NCBI GenBank assembly: GCA_965218045.1
Contig: CBDCJX010000019.1
Span: forward strand, 1 to 64,000
Origin: CAVRCA01 sp965218045
Lineage (GTDB): Bacteria > Pseudomonadota > Alphaproteobacteria > Acetobacterales > Acetobacteraceae
DNA length: 64,000 nt
Direction of reading: 5' to 3'
Shown: positions 33,991 to 42,715 of the stretch, piece after piece
Position numbering within the stretch: position 1 is the first letter of the stretch
How the letters are laid out: every line of letters starts with the position of its first letter
Notes under the pieces: generated by a model
Database searches by the model: none
Seen by the model: only the letters and a program-made list of their open reading frames with translations
What the model was told of the DNA's origin: nothing
Translations under genes and position numbers: made by a program

Positions 33991-36660
33991 TCAGGCGGTG
34001 CGGTCGCCGCCGCTGCCCAGCGCCGCCTGCGCCGCCGCGAGGCGGGCGACCGGGACGCGGTAGGGGCTGCAGGAGACGTAATCCAGCCCGATCTGCTCGC
34101 AGAACGCGATCGAGGCCGGATCACCGCCGTGCTCGCCGCAGATGCCGAGCTTGAGATCGTTTTTGGTGGCGCGGCCCTTCTCGCTGGCCATCCGCACCAT
34201 CTCGCCGACCCCCTCGATATCCAACGAGACGAACGGGTCCTTTGGCAGGATGCCGCGCTCGACATAGGTGGGCAGGAACTTGCCCGCGTCGTCGCGCGAC
34301 AGGCCGAACACGGTCTGCGTCAGGTCGTTGGTGCCGAAGCTGAAGAAATCGGCGACCTCGGCGATGCGGTCGGCGATGATCACGGCGCGCGGCAGCTCGA
34401 TCATCGTGCCGACGCTGTACTCCACCGTCCTGCCGGCCCGCTCGAACACCGCTTTCGCCGCCTTGTCGACCTGGGCGCGGGTGATCTCCAGCTCGCGCCG
34501 CGTGCCGACCAGGGGGATCATCACCTCGGGAACCGGCGCGCTGCCGGTCTCCTCGGCGACGGCGAGGGCGCCCTCGAAGATCGCGCGGGCCTGCATCTCG
34601 TAGATCTCGGGGTAGGTCACGCCCAGCCGGCAGCCGCGATGGCCGAGCATCGGATTGGCCTCGGCCAGCTCGGCCATGCGTCGGTGCATCGCCTCCACCT
34701 CGGTGCCGAGCGCCTCCGCCACCTCGGCGAGCTCCGCCTCGCCATGCGGCAGGAACTCGTGCAGCGGCGGGTCGAGCAGCCGGACGGTGACCGGCAGCCC
34801 GGCCATGATGGTGAAAAGCTGGCGGAAATCCTCGCGCTGGAACGGCAGCAGCTTGTCGAGGGCGACCCGTCGCCCGCGCTCGTCGTTCGCCATGATCATC
34901 TGTCGTACCGCGCCGATGCGCGCCGGATCGAAGAACATGTGCTCGGTGCGACACAGACCGATGCCCTCGGCGCCGAACTTGCGCGCGGTCTCGGCATCGA
35001 GCGGGGTCTCGGCGTTGGCGCGCACCCGCAGCCGTCGCGATTGGTCGGCCCACTCCATCAGCAGCGCGAAATCGCCGGAGAGCGAAGGCTCGATCATCGC
35101 CACCGAACCGAGGAACACCTCGCCGGCGGCGCCATCCAATGTCATGAGGTCGCCGGCGTTGACGGTGCGGCCACCGCTCATCAGGGTTTGCGCCCCGTAG
35201 TCGACGCTGATGCCGCCGGCGCCGGCGACGCAGGGTCGACCCATGCCACGGGCAACCACGGCGGCGTGGCTGGTCATGCCGCCCCTTGTGGTGAGGATGC
35301 CGCGCGCGGCGTGCATGCCGTGGATGTCCTCGGGACTGGTCTCGATGCGCACCAGGATGACCGCCTCGCCCTTGGCGGCGCGGCTCTCGGCCTCGTCGGC
35401 GTTGAACACGACCACGCCCGACGCCGCGCCGGGGCTCGCCGGCAGCCCCTTGGCGATCAGGGTACGCGGCGCGCTCGGGTCGAGCGTGGGATGCAGCAGC
35501 TGGTCGAGCGACGCCGGGTTGACCCGCCTGACCGCTTCCTCGCGGTCGATCAGCCCGGCGTCGGCCATCTCCACCGCGATGCGCAGGGAGGCCGCGGCGG
35601 TGCGTTTGCCGGTGCGCGTCTGCAACATGTACAGCTTGTTCTGCTGCACCGTGAACTCGATGTCCTGCATGTCTCGGTAGTGCTGCTCCAGCCGCTCGCG
35701 CACCCCCATGAGCTCGGCGAAGGCGTTCGGCAGCGCCTCCTCCATTGACACCTCGCCCGCGTTGGCGCGCAGCTTCGACAGCGGCTGCGGAGTACGGATG
35801 CCGGCGACCACGTCCTCGCCCTGGGCGTTCACCAGGAACTCGCCGTAGAAGATGTCCTCCCCGGTCGAGGGGTCGCGGGTGAAGCAGACGCCGGTCGCGC
35901 AGTCGTCTCCCATGTTGCCAAACACCATCGCCTGCACGTTGACGGCGGTGCCCCAGCTCGCCGGGATGTCGTGCAGCCGGCGATAGGTGTTGGCGCGCGG
36001 GTTCATCCAGCTGCCGAACACCGCGCCGATCGCGCCCCAGAGCTGCGCTTGCGGCTCCTGCGGGAACGGCTTGCCGGTCTCGCTTCGCACCATGTCCTTG
36101 TAGCCATCGACCACGCGCTGCCAGTCCTCGGCGGTCAGCCCGGTGTCCTCGGTCACGCCGGCTTCGAGCTTGGCGGCCTCGATGATCTCCTCGAAGCGGT
36201 GGTGATCGACGCCGAGCACCACGCTGCCGTACATCTGGATGAAGCGGCGATAGCTGTCCCAAGCGAAGCGCGGATCGCCCGACGCCTCGGACAGGCCCAG
36301 CACCGTGTGGTCGTTGAGGCCGAGATTGAGCACGGTGTCCATCATGCCCGGCATCGAGACGCGCGCGCCGGAGCGCACCGAGACGAGCAGCGGCTTCTCG
36401 GCGTCACCGAAGCGCAAGCCCACCGCCTGCTCGACGTGGTCGAGCGCGCGGCGCACCTGGTCCTCGAGGTCGGCGGGGTATTTGCGGTCGTTGTCGTAGA
36501 ACGCGGTGCAGACCTCGGTGGTGATGGTGAAGCCGGGTGGCACCGGCAGGCCGATATTGGCCATCTCCGCGAGGTTGGCGCCCTTGCCGCCAAGCAGGTT
36601 GCGCATGTCCGCGCGGCCCTCGTCGTGGCCGGCGCCGAAGCTGTACACCCATTGGGTCAT
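33991..36660 (-). CDS. ppdK: Pyruvate, phosphate dikinase
   Basis: Interconverts pyruvate, ATP and phosphate with phosphoenolpyruvate, AMP and pyrophosphate, allowing PEP formation for gluconeogenesis. The 889-residue protein has the N-terminal ATP-grasp domain (LLGGKGANLAEMANIGLPVPPG), the swivelling phosphohistidine domain (GGMTSHAAVVARGMGRPCV) and the C-terminal PEP-binding TIM barrel (GLCRTEHMF, GTNDLTQT, CGEHGGDP). It lies 16 bases after glyS on the same strand, so glyQ-glyS-ppdK may be one operon. Confidence 0.97.
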   Translation of the reverse strand: MTQWVYSFGAGHDEGRADMRNLLGGKGANLAEMANIGLPVPPGFTITTEVCTAFYDNDRKYPADLEDQVRRALDHVEQAVGLRFGDAEKPLLVSVRSGARVSMPGMMDTVLNLGLNDHTVLGLSEASGDPRFAWDSYRRFIQMYGSVVLGVDHHRFEEIIEAAKLEAGVTEDTGLTAEDWQRVVDGYKDMVRSETGKPFPQEPQAQLWGAIGAVFGSWMNPRANTYRRLHDIPASWGTAVNVQAMVFGNMGDDCATGVCFTRDPSTGEDIFYGEFLVNAQGEDVVAGIRTPQPLSKLRANAGEVSMEEALPNAFAELMGVRERLEQHYRDMQDIEFTVQQNKLYMLQTRTGKRTAAASLRIAVEMADAGLIDREEAVRRVNPASLDQLLHPTLDPSAPRTLIAKGLPASPGAASGVVVFNADEAESRAAKGEAVILVRIETSPEDIHGMHAARGILTTRGGMTSHAAVVARGMGRPCVAGAGGISVDYGAQTLMSGGRTVNAGDLMTLDGAAGEVFLGSVAMIEPSLSGDFALLMEWADQSRRLRVRANAETPLDAETARKFGAEGIGLCRTEHMFFDPARIGAVRQMIMANDERGRRVALDKLLPFQREDFRQLFTIMAGLPVTVRLLDPPLHEFLPHGEAELAEVAEALGTEVEAMHRRMAELAEANPMLGHRGCRLGVTYPEIYEMQARAIFEGALAVAEETGSAPVPEVMIPLVGTRRELEITRAQVDKAAKAVFERAGRTVEYSVGTMIELPRAVIIADRIAEVADFFSFGTNDLTQTVFGLSRDDAGKFLPTYVERGILPKDPFVSLDIEGVGEMVRMASEKGRATKNDLKLGICGEHGGDPASIAFCEQIGLDYVSCSPYRVPVARLAAAQAALGSGGDRTA

Positions 36661-36676
36661 GTCGTCCGGTGCTCCA

Positions 36677-38737
36677 TCAGCTTTCTATCAGCGCGAAATC
36701 GGCCACGCGGTCCAGCAACGCGCGTACCCCGGCCAGCAGTCGCAGGCGATTGCGGCGAAGTTCCGCTTCGGGGGCGTTGACCGTCACCTTGTCGAAAAAC
36801 GCGTCGAGCGGGAAGCGAAGCGCCGCCATCGTTGTCATCGCGCCGGCGTAGTCCTCGGCGCCAAGTCGGCGATGGATCTCGGGCGCGGTGGCGTCGAGCG
36901 TTCGGGCAAGCGCGCGCTCCTGATCGGCCACCAAGGTTTCGTGGTCCGGCGCGCCGGCGTGGGGACCGTCCTTCCGCTCCTCGATCCGCAGGATGTTGGC
37001 GGCGCGTCGATACGCCGTCAGCAGGTTGGCGCCGTCCTCGGTGCCGAGCAGGGCGGTCACCGCGTCGGCGCGCGCCAGCAGGCGGACGATATCGTCGTCG
37101 GCGCCAGCGGCGAACACGGCGGCGAGCACGTCGTGCCGCGCGCCTTCGGCACGCAGCTGGACGCGTAGCCGCTCGGCGAGGAAGCCGAGGACCTCGTCCG
37201 CTGGCGCCGCGGTGATGCCGTTTGGCGCGAACCCCGCCCCGGCGCCGCCGATCAGCGGCAGCAGCGGCAAGCGCAACCCGTTCTCGCGGATGATGCGGAT
37301 CACCCCGAGTGCCGCTCGTCGCAGCGCATAGGGGTCGCCCGAGCCGGTCGGCTTCTCGCCGATGGCGAAGAAGCCGGCCAGCAGGTCGAGCTTGTCGGCC
37401 AGCGCGACCGCGACCGATACCGGCGCGCTCGGCACCGCGTCGGATGGGCCTTTTGGCGCATAGTGATCGCGGATCGCGTCGGCCACCACGTCGGGCTCGC
37501 CGTCATGCAGCGCGTAGTAGCGGCCCATCACCCCTTGTAGCTCGGGGAACTCGCCCACCATGCCGGTGACCAGATCGGCTTTCGCGAGGTGCGCGGCGCG
37601 CGCCGCCTCAGCCGGATCGGCCCCGACCAGCTTGGCGACCTCGCCGGCCAGCAGCGCCAGCCGGCGCACCCGCTCGCCCTGGCTGCCGAGCCTGGCGTGG
37701 AAGGTGATGGCATCGAGCGCGGGCAGGCGGTCGGCGAGCTTGGTGCGGCGATCGAGGTCCCAGAAGTGTCGCGCGTCGGCGAAGCGGGCGCGCAGCACAC
37801 GCTCGTTGCCGGCGATGATCGCGGCACCGCCGTCGATCGCCTCGACGTTGGCGACGAAGGCGAAGAACGGCGCTGGCTCGCCCGCCTTGGTGCGCAGCGC
37901 GAAATAGCGCTGGTTCACCCGCATCGACACCTGCATCACCTCGGCGGGCAGGTCCATGTAGGCTGGGTCGATGCGCCCCAGCAGCGGCACCGGCCACTCC
38001 ACCAGCCCGGCCACCTCGTCGAGCAAGCCGGCGTCCTGCGCGACCGCCAAGCCTTTCGCCTCAGCCAGCGCGGCCACCCCGTCGGCGATGCGCTGGCGGC
38101 GCTCCGCCGCGTCGACCAGCACGTGCAGGCCGCGCAGCCGCTCCGCCCAGTCGGCGCAGGAATGCACCGGCAGCGGCCCGGGAGCAAGGAACCGGTGCCC
38201 CTCGGTGAGGTCGGCGCTGACCAGCCCGTGCCCGTCATCGGCGCCGTCGCGCAGGTCGAAGCGGACCACCTCGCGATCCAGCAGGCAGACGATCCGGCGC
38301 AGCGGTCGCACCCAGGTGAAGCCGCTGGAGCCGCCCCAGCGCATCGACTTGGGCCACGGGAACCGACGCAGCAAACCCGGCAGCGCGCGCGCGATCAGCG
38401 CCGTGGCGGGGAGCGCGGCGCTGCGCTTGGCCAGCACCCAGTGATCGCCCTCGATGCGCACCTGGTCACGGCTGGCGTCGTGCTTGCGGAGGAAGCCGGC
38501 GAGCGCCTGCTCGGGTGCGTTGGCGCGCGGCCCGCGCTCGGTGCTGCTGCTGGCCTCGACGGCGGCGGCGATCGTCGCGGCGAGCGCGATGCGGCGCGGG
38601 CCGTGGAACCGGCGTATCGCCGTCGGGCGCAGCGGCGCCAGCGCCTCGCCGACCAGGCGGGCGAGCTCGTCCGCCCCGCGCGCTTGCATGCGGGCGGGGA
38701 TCTCCTCGCTGAACAGCTCCAGGAACAACTCCGGCAT
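36677..38737 (-). CDS. glyS: Glycyl-tRNA synthetase beta subunit
   Basis: The large subunit of the bacterial alpha2-beta2 glycyl-tRNA synthetase, needed for tRNA-Gly recognition. The N-terminal LFLELFSEEIPARMQ is diagnostic. An HD-like and anticodon-binding region follows, with VVADAIRDHYAPKGPSDAVP and FFAIGEKPTGSGDPYALRR. The 686-residue length is normal. It is separated from glyQ by 416 bases that contain a small VapB-like gene, whereas glyQ and glyS are normally adjacent. Confidence 0.97.
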   Translation of the reverse strand: MPELFLELFSEEIPARMQARGADELARLVGEALAPLRPTAIRRFHGPRRIALAATIAAAVEASSSTERGPRANAPEQALAGFLRKHDASRDQVRIEGDHWVLAKRSAALPATALIARALPGLLRRFPWPKSMRWGGSSGFTWVRPLRRIVCLLDREVVRFDLRDGADDGHGLVSADLTEGHRFLAPGPLPVHSCADWAERLRGLHVLVDAAERRQRIADGVAALAEAKGLAVAQDAGLLDEVAGLVEWPVPLLGRIDPAYMDLPAEVMQVSMRVNQRYFALRTKAGEPAPFFAFVANVEAIDGGAAIIAGNERVLRARFADARHFWDLDRRTKLADRLPALDAITFHARLGSQGERVRRLALLAGEVAKLVGADPAEAARAAHLAKADLVTGMVGEFPELQGVMGRYYALHDGEPDVVADAIRDHYAPKGPSDAVPSAPVSVAVALADKLDLLAGFFAIGEKPTGSGDPYALRRAALGVIRIIRENGLRLPLLPLIGGAGAGFAPNGITAAPADEVLGFLAERLRVQLRAEGARHDVLAAVFAAGADDDIVRLLARADAVTALLGTEDGANLLTAYRRAANILRIEERKDGPHAGAPDHETLVADQERALARTLDATAPEIHRRLGAEDYAGAMTTMAALRFPLDAFFDKVTVNAPEAELRRNRLRLLAGVRALLDRVADFALIES

Positions 38738-38830
38738 TGGCGCTATCTACAACGCCGGATCGCCATCGGTCTGCGGCAAATCGTTGTCAGCGGGCGGCGA
38801 GGTTCAGCCCGCGAACGTGCGAACCTGCTC

Positions 38831-39073
38831 TCACTCGCCGTCGCCCCAATTGTGATGCAGCGGAATGCCCGGGCCCCGGCTCACCGCGCAGGCCCGCGCG
38901 AGGATCGCCGCCGGGTCGGTCGCGGCCAAGCGCGAGCGCGCGTCGCGCACACGTTGTAGGCGCTCGCGCAGGGCGGCGGTCACGGCACGGGCGCTGCTTT
39001 CTCCCGTCAGCGCGCACAGCTGGGCCACCAGCTTGGATACCGCGTCGCCCTCGATGATGAAGTGGGTTTTCAT
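38831..39073 (-). CDS. VapB-like antitoxin (PSK/Rv0623-type), orphan
   Basis: An 80-residue protein resembling the PSK transcription-factor-like antitoxins: an N-terminal strand, then LVAQLCALTGESSARAVTAALRERLQR, a ribbon-helix-helix-like core, and a variable acidic tail. Such antitoxins pair with PIN-domain VapC toxins. No VapC lies next to it; the 93 bases to glyS hold no toxin. There is no strong SD. It is inserted, on the same strand, between glyQ and glyS, so it is co-transcribed with the synthetase genes. Identity as an antitoxin is inferred from pattern. Confidence 0.62.
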   Translation of the reverse strand: MKTHFIIEGDAVSKLVAQLCALTGESSARAVTAALRERLQRVRDARSRLAATDPAAILARACAVSRGPGIPLHHNWGDGE

Positions 39074-39153
39074 GGTTCTTGGTTCTTGTCTTGGACTGGT
39101 TATGAGGGGACGGGAACTTAGACTCGGAGACGGATCGAGTCACGCCCCCGCGA

Positions 39154-40038
39154 TCACGACTCCTCACCGGCGAGCCAGCCCTCGCAGCAACCTTTCGCGA
39201 GGCCCCGCACCCGGCCGATATAGCTCGCCCGCTCCGCCACGCTGATTACCCCGCGCGCGTCGAGCAGGTTGAATAAATGGCTGGCCTTGATGCACTGGTC
39301 ATAGGCCGGCAGCGGCAGGCCGGCCCGCAGCAGCGCGTGGCACTCGCTTTCGGCGTCCTCGAAGTGGCGCGCGAGCAGGGCGGTATCCGCGCGCTCGAAA
39401 TTATAGGCGCTGTATTCGCGCTCGGCGCGGAGGAACACGTCGCCGTAGCTGACGCCGGCGCCGTTGAAGTCGAGGTCGTAGACCCGCTCCACGTCCTGCA
39501 CGTACATCGCCAGCCGCTCCAGCCCGTAGGTCATCTCGAAGCTCGGCAAGCTGACCGGGATACCGCCGACCTGCTGGAAGTAGGTGAACTGCCCTACCTC
39601 CATGCCGTCGCACCAGACCTCCCAGCCGAGGCCCCAGGCGCCCAGGGTCGGGCTCTCCCAGTCGTCCTCGACGAAGCGGAAATCGTGTTGCAGCGGGTCG
39701 AGCCCGATCTCGCGATAGCTGGCGAGCAGCAGCTCCTGCGCGTCCAGCGGGCTCGGCTTCATGATGACCTGGTATTGGTAGTAGTGCTGCAATCGGTTTG
39801 GGTTCTCGCCGTAGCGCCCGTCCGACGGGCGGCGGCTCGGCTGCACATAGGCGGCGCGCCACGGCTTCGGCCCGAGCGCGCGCAAGGTGGTGGCTGGATG
39901 GAACGTGCCGGCGCCCATCTCCACGTCGTAGGGTTGCAGGATGACGCAGCCCTGCCGCGCCCAGAAGCCATGCAGGCGAAGGATCAGGTCCTGGAAGCTG
40001 GCGGGCCTGGCGGCACCGGTGGTGATCGACGCCATCAT
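39154..40038 (-). CDS. glyQ: Glycyl-tRNA synthetase alpha subunit
   Basis: The small catalytic subunit that forms glycyl-adenylate. It has the class II aaRS core with FQDLILRLHGFWARQGCVILQPYD, the motif AYVQPSRRPSDGRYGENPNR and FTYFQQVGGI. The 294-residue length is typical. Two adjacent ATGs exist at the start; either is acceptable. It leads the glyQ, vapB-like, glyS, ppdK run. Confidence 0.97.
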   Translation of the reverse strand: MMASITTGAARPASFQDLILRLHGFWARQGCVILQPYDVEMGAGTFHPATTLRALGPKPWRAAYVQPSRRPSDGRYGENPNRLQHYYQYQVIMKPSPLDAQELLLASYREIGLDPLQHDFRFVEDDWESPTLGAWGLGWEVWCDGMEVGQFTYFQQVGGIPVSLPSFEMTYGLERLAMYVQDVERVYDLDFNGAGVSYGDVFLRAEREYSAYNFERADTALLARHFEDAESECHALLRAGLPLPAYDQCIKASHLFNLLDARGVISVAERASYIGRVRGLAKGCCEGWLAGEES

Positions 40039-40106
40039 CGCGTCCAGTTGGTGATGGCGGCATTAAGCACCACCGCCCGGCCCGGGCAAGGAGAGTGGGA
40101 GGTGCG

Positions 40107-40538
40107 ATGACCCATGCCGATCGCGCAACCGGTGGCCGCCGTGTCGGTCGGCGCGACGCCGTCGGGCTGCTCGGCGTGGTGCTCGGAGTGGCGGCGCTGA
40201 TCGCCTACCGCAAGAGCTTCGTCGAGCCGCGCGCCTGGGGGGCGATCTGCGCCGTCGCCACGCCGCCGCTGGTCTGCGCCCCGCGCGCGGCACTGATCTG
40301 GTTGCAAAATCGCTATCTGTGGGGAGCCGCCGCGCTGGCGCTCGGCCTCTGGGCGTTGCGCGGCGCGCCGTTCTGGGTCGGTGTCGCCGCCGTCGCCACC
40401 GGCGCCGCGGCGGTGATCAACTACAATGCGAGCTGGGGCATGATCGGCGCCGCCCTCGGGGTATGGGCGTGGGTGCTACCGGCCCGAGTATCCGAGGCGG
40501 CGGCAGGCAACGATGGCTCGGCCCGTGACAAGCGATGA
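40107..40538 (+). CDS. Small inner-membrane hypothetical protein
   Basis: A 143-residue protein with about four hydrophobic helices and small basic loops, ending in a polar tail. The start at 40107 follows GGGAGG at 5 bases; an ATG 12 bases upstream is less well placed. It has no recognised domain. It is divergent from glyQ and precedes a three-gene membrane-stress cluster, but a hairpin 14 bases after its stop suggests a separate transcript. Confidence 0.7.
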   Translation: MTHADRATGGRRVGRRDAVGLLGVVLGVAALIAYRKSFVEPRAWGAICAVATPPLVCAPRAALIWLQNRYLWGAAALALGLWALRGAPFWVGVAAVATGAAAVINYNASWGMIGAALGVWAWVLPARVSEAAAGNDGSARDKR

Positions 40539-40551
40539 AGTCGTGGAAGGT

Positions 40552-40584
40552 TGCAATTTTGCACGGGCGCAAGATGAAATTGCA
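40552..40584 (+). terminator. Hairpin after the membrane protein gene, probable terminator
   Basis: TGCAATTT (40552-40559) and AAATTGCA (40577-40584) form a perfect 8-bp stem, with a further TGC/GCA pairing inside the loop. It starts 14 bases after the stop of the 40107-40538 gene, which suits a terminator. No U-tract follows. It could instead be an operator, because the sequence upstream of the next operon is close. Confidence 0.35.
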
Positions 40585-40644
40585 CGTTCCGCTTCGGATA
40601 ACCAGAACTCCGTTTAGTTGTTGTGACACCGAACGCTTTCGCGG

Positions 40645-40665
40645 AGAGCGCCAAAATGGCGCTCT
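40645..40665 (+). other. Stable hairpin in leader of the 40743 operon
   Basis: AGAGCGCC (40645-40652), AAAAT loop, GGCGCTCT (40658-40665): a perfect 8-bp GC-rich stem with a 5-base loop. It lies 78 bases before the GTG start at 40743, probably in the leader of that message or at its promoter. It could be a terminator from upstream or a regulatory RNA structure; sequence alone does not decide. Confidence 0.4.
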
Positions 40666-40742
40666 TGCGATGCAGCGACGGCTGGCCACCCAGCCCAGCG
40701 CGACAGACGGTGGATGACGTGTCACGAAACGAGGAGGCTAAC

Positions 40743-41288
40743 GTGCCCGACGCCATCAAGGACGGACCCGCGATCGAGACATCGGCCCCGCAGGTGCAAG
40801 GTAAGGCACCGGAGCAGATCGCTGCCGGAAGCGCGGGCCCGAGCGCCGGCGATATCGTCCAGCAGGCCAAGACCCACGGCACTGCCGCCTACGGCGAGGT
40901 CAAGGACAAGGCTCTCTCGGCCGCCGAGTCCGGCAAGGACGCCGTCGCCGACCGGCTCGACAGCGTGGCGGAGGCGGTCCATCGGTCTGGCGAGCAGCTG
41001 GAAGGGCAGCAGGACTGGATCGCCCACCTGGTCGAACGCGGTGCCGACGAGCTCGCCAGCCTTGCCTCCACGCTGCGGACCAACGACCTGCGCGGGCTGA
41101 TGGGCAAGCTGGAGGATCTGGCGCAGCGTCAGCCGGCGGTGTTCGTCGGCGCCGCTATGGCGGCCGGCTTCGCGGCGGTCCGAATCGGCAAGGTAGCCGT
41201 CGCCGGCGCGTCGAAGTCGGACCTGCCCGACATGCCCGACCTCTCCGCCAAAGGGTCTTCCGCGGCGTCTTCGGGGGAGACCCAATGA
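40743..41288 (+). CDS. Hypothetical amphipathic membrane-associated protein
   Basis: A 181-residue protein, alanine- and glutamine-rich in its first half, with helices such as AYGEVKDKALSAAESGKDAVADRLDS that look like LEA- or apolipoprotein-like amphipathic repeats. A single hydrophobic stretch (FVGAAMAAGFAAVRIG, about residues 138-153) may anchor it. The GTG at 40743 follows GAGGAGG and is preferred over frame-open sequence upstream. Its stop overlaps the next start (ATGA). It groups with the DUF1469 and DUF3618 genes, a combination common in alphaproteobacteria and linked to envelope stress by association only. Confidence 0.75.
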   Translation: MPDAIKDGPAIETSAPQVQGKAPEQIAAGSAGPSAGDIVQQAKTHGTAAYGEVKDKALSAAESGKDAVADRLDSVAEAVHRSGEQLEGQQDWIAHLVERGADELASLASTLRTNDLRGLMGKLEDLAQRQPAVFVGAAMAAGFAAVRIGKVAVAGASKSDLPDMPDLSAKGSSAASSGETQ

Positions 41289-41680
41289 GCCAAACCAGGC
41301 CGGACACACCCAGCAGCCTGGGGCAGCTCGTCGGCGGGCTGGCGAGCGACGTGCAGGATCTGGTGAAGGGCGAGATCGCACTGGCCCGGTCCGAGCTGGA
41401 CCAGAAGCTGAACCATTTGATCTTGGCCGCGATCTGGTTGCTTGGCGGCGCGCTGGTGGCATTTGCCGGCCTGGTCGTCGTGCTCGAGGGGGCGGCTGCC
41501 GCGTTGGCTCTCGCTGTCCCGGTCTGGGCGTCGTTCTTCATCGTCGGCGTCGTCATCGTCGCGATCGGCGCGCTGGTCGCGCGCTTCGGCCTGGGCATGC
41601 TTTCGCTGCAAGCACTGACCCCCAACCGAACCGCCGACAACCTGCAAAAAGATGCGAGCATGATGAAGGAGCACACCTGA
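41285..41680 (+). CDS. DUF1469 (phage-holin-superfamily-like) membrane protein
   Basis: A 131-residue protein with the family N-terminus LGQLVGGLASDVQDLVKGEIALARSELDQK, then two membrane helices (about residues 46-75 and 76-103). Despite the holin III name of this superfamily, chromosomal copies are not phage genes and no phage context is present. The start overlaps the previous gene by 4 bases, and the stop shares one base with the next ATG (TGATG). Likely an inner-membrane accessory in stress adaptation; function unproven. Confidence 0.88.
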   Translation: MSQTRPDTPSSLGQLVGGLASDVQDLVKGEIALARSELDQKLNHLILAAIWLLGGALVAFAGLVVVLEGAAAALALAVPVWASFFIVGVVIVAIGALVARFGLGMLSLQALTPNRTADNLQKDASMMKEHT

Positions 41681-42702
41681 TGTCCGACAGCACGGCCGAG
41701 CAGGACCGCATTGAACGCGACCTGGCGCGCACCCGCTCGCGCATGGATACCCGACTGACCGAGCTGCAGGATCGGTTGACGCCTGGCCAAATCGTCGACG
41801 ACCTGATGGGCTACTTCAAGGGGAGCGAGGGTGGTGAGTTCGCGCGCAACTTGATGCTGAGCGTGCGCAGCAACCCGATGCCGGCGGCGCTGACCGGCAT
41901 CGGCCTAGCGTGGCTGATGGCGGCGAACCCCCGCCCTGCCGATGCCGCGTCCCACTCGACCGAGGACGATCTTCACGCGCGAGTGCTCACTGCCGAGCGC
42001 GGCGTTGTTCGGCAGACCAGCGAAACCGAGGATGCGTATCGCGATCGTGTCGAGAATGCGCGGGGCACGGCCCTGGGCTTGACACGCAACGCTGGTGAGA
42101 CGGCGGAGTCTTACGGCAAGCGAATTCAGGACGGCCTAGCCACCGCCAAGCAGGCTGTCGCGCACGGCGCGGACACGGCGTGGAACAAGGTGGGGACCGC
42201 CGCTGGCCAGGTGGGCAGCGCGACGCAGACAGCAGCCAATCAGGTGAGCAGCGCGGCGCGGTCCGCGGGTGACACGCTGACGCAGGGGGGGCACGCCACC
42301 AGCAAGGCCGCCGGCAACCTAGTTTCGGTCATTACCGATAACCCGGTGCTGCTCGGGGTGATCGGCATTGCCGCGGGCGCGCTGCTGGGCGCGCTGGTGC
42401 CGCAATCCCGCGAGGAAGAGGATGCCCTGGGCGGCATGGCGGAGAAGGCGCGGGGAACCGCTCGCGATGCGGCGCAATCCGTGGTCGATCGCGGCGGCGC
42501 GGCTGCCCAGCAGGCCATGGATACCGCCCGCGACACCGCACGGGACGAAGGGCTGACGCGAGACACGTCGGTCGGTGACCTTGCCAAGGGGGTGCAGAGC
42601 GGAGATCTGGCTTCCAGCGTCAAGCAGGTCGCTCAGGACACGCTGCAGGCCGCCGGCGGCGCGGTGAGCGGCGGCAGCCCTGACAAGAAGCCACCGGCTT
42701 AG
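41680..42702 (+). CDS. DUF3618-domain membrane protein
   Basis: The N-terminus QDRIERDLARTRSRMDTRLTELQDRLTPGQI is the DUF3618 signature, followed by a helix near ALTGIGLAWLMAANP. The next 200 residues are rich in Ala, Gln, Thr and Gly with long amphipathic stretches (VGTAAGQVGSATQTAANQVS). A second hydrophobic segment (LLGVIGIAAGALLGALVP) sits near residue 230. The overall plan is two membrane helices joined by a flexible repeat-like linker. It ends the three-gene cluster. The function is not known. Confidence 0.85.
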   Translation: MSDSTAEQDRIERDLARTRSRMDTRLTELQDRLTPGQIVDDLMGYFKGSEGGEFARNLMLSVRSNPMPAALTGIGLAWLMAANPRPADAASHSTEDDLHARVLTAERGVVRQTSETEDAYRDRVENARGTALGLTRNAGETAESYGKRIQDGLATAKQAVAHGADTAWNKVGTAAGQVGSATQTAANQVSSAARSAGDTLTQGGHATSKAAGNLVSVITDNPVLLGVIGIAAGALLGALVPQSREEEDALGGMAEKARGTARDAAQSVVDRGGAAAQQAMDTARDTARDEGLTRDTSVGDLAKGVQSGDLASSVKQVAQDTLQAAGGAVSGGSPDKKPPA

Positions 42703-42715
42703 CTGGCGTCCACCA

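Noticed and set aside
33719..34063. A possible gene in the convergent gap before ppdK.
   Set aside because: It overlaps the 3' end of ppdK, lacks the third-position G/C bias of the neighbours and resembles no family.
34129..35748. A 539-codon plus-strand frame opposite ppdK.
   Set aside because: Antisense to a clear pyruvate, phosphate dikinase; the translation is low-complexity and His/Arg/Glu-rich.
41285..41680. Reading the DUF1469 holin-superfamily gene as evidence of a prophage.
   Set aside because: No other phage genes, attachment sites or tRNA are nearby, and this family is widespread on chromosomes.
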